Assembly (NCBI GenBank): GCA_903837305.1
Contig: CAILUB010000272.1
Coordinates: forward strand, 1 to 7,685
From: an uncultured Cytophagaceae bacterium
Lineage (GTDB): Bacteria; Bacteroidota; Bacteroidia; Cytophagales; Spirosomataceae
DNA: 7,685 bases
Reading direction: 5' to 3'
Position numbers and translations under genes: made by a program. Under the pieces are notes generated by a model that searched no databases, had not been told where the DNA came from, and worked only from the letters and a program-made list of their open reading frames with translations. This document shows, one piece after another, positions 7,621-7,685 of this stretch (within the stretch, counting starts at the first letter, position 1; each line of letters starts with the position of its first letter).

Positions 7621-7685
7621 ATCCTTTTAAGATTCGTCCGATATCATTCGCCTTTCCTAATTCCTGCTTCAGCTTTTCGTAGCTG
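7619..7685 (-). CDS. C-terminal end of an unidentified convergent gene (partial)
   Basis: On the minus strand one frame is open from the window edge to a TAA at 7621-7619 and encodes the last 21 residues, beginning SYEKLKQELGK and ending in DIGRILKG. The composition (Lys, Glu, Leu, Gly) and codons look like a genuine soluble protein tail with a helical stretch. The stop sits 3 bases from the shared terminator hairpin, which fits a convergent gene end. I do not recognise the family from this tail; the start and most of the gene lie beyond the window. Confidence 0.68.
   Translation of the reverse strand, partial: SYEKLKQELGKANDIGRILKG

Overview
The window looks like an ordinary chromosomal stretch from a member of the Bacteroidota, plausibly the Cytophagales. 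The signs are a moderately AT-rich sequence with TTA/GAT/AAT-rich codon use, AT-rich start regions without Shine-Dalgarno sequences, a promoter match to the Bacteroidota TTG / TAnnTTTG type, a lipoprotein with a KED motif just after the lipobox cysteine, and protein families common in that phylum. Genus-level assignment is not possible from the sequence alone.

Layout. Bases 1-64 may hold the last codons of an upstream plus-strand gene, or a decayed piece of one. An AT-rich gap with a candidate promoter follows. Bases 264-3563 encode a 1099-residue lipoprotein with fourteen FG-GAP/VCBS-type acidic metal-binding motifs, split seven and seven around an ASPIC/UnbV domain. A 282-base gap (3564-3845) has no credible gene. 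It carries a weak stem-loop and, nearer the next gene, promoter-like boxes and a short palindrome. Bases 3846-5633 encode an FAD-dependent acyl-CoA dehydrogenase of the long (about 595-residue) type. Eight bases later, 5642-7585 encode an exported M1-family zinc metallopeptidase. A strong hairpin at 7591-7615 ends that unit and appears to serve a convergent minus-strand gene, of which only the last 21 codons (7619-7685) are in the window.

How the genes fit together. The lipoprotein is probably transcribed alone and is likely outer-membrane anchored, possibly surface exposed. The dehydrogenase and the peptidase are probably co-transcribed because of their 8-base spacing and the single strong terminator behind the second gene. 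Their products act in different places (cytoplasmic fatty-acid or acyl-CoA oxidation versus peptide cleavage outside the cytoplasm), so any shared role would be general nutrient use and is only inferred. I found no mobile element, CRISPR array, tRNA, rRNA or clear new system. The most distinctive object is the symmetric seven + ASPIC + seven lipoprotein.
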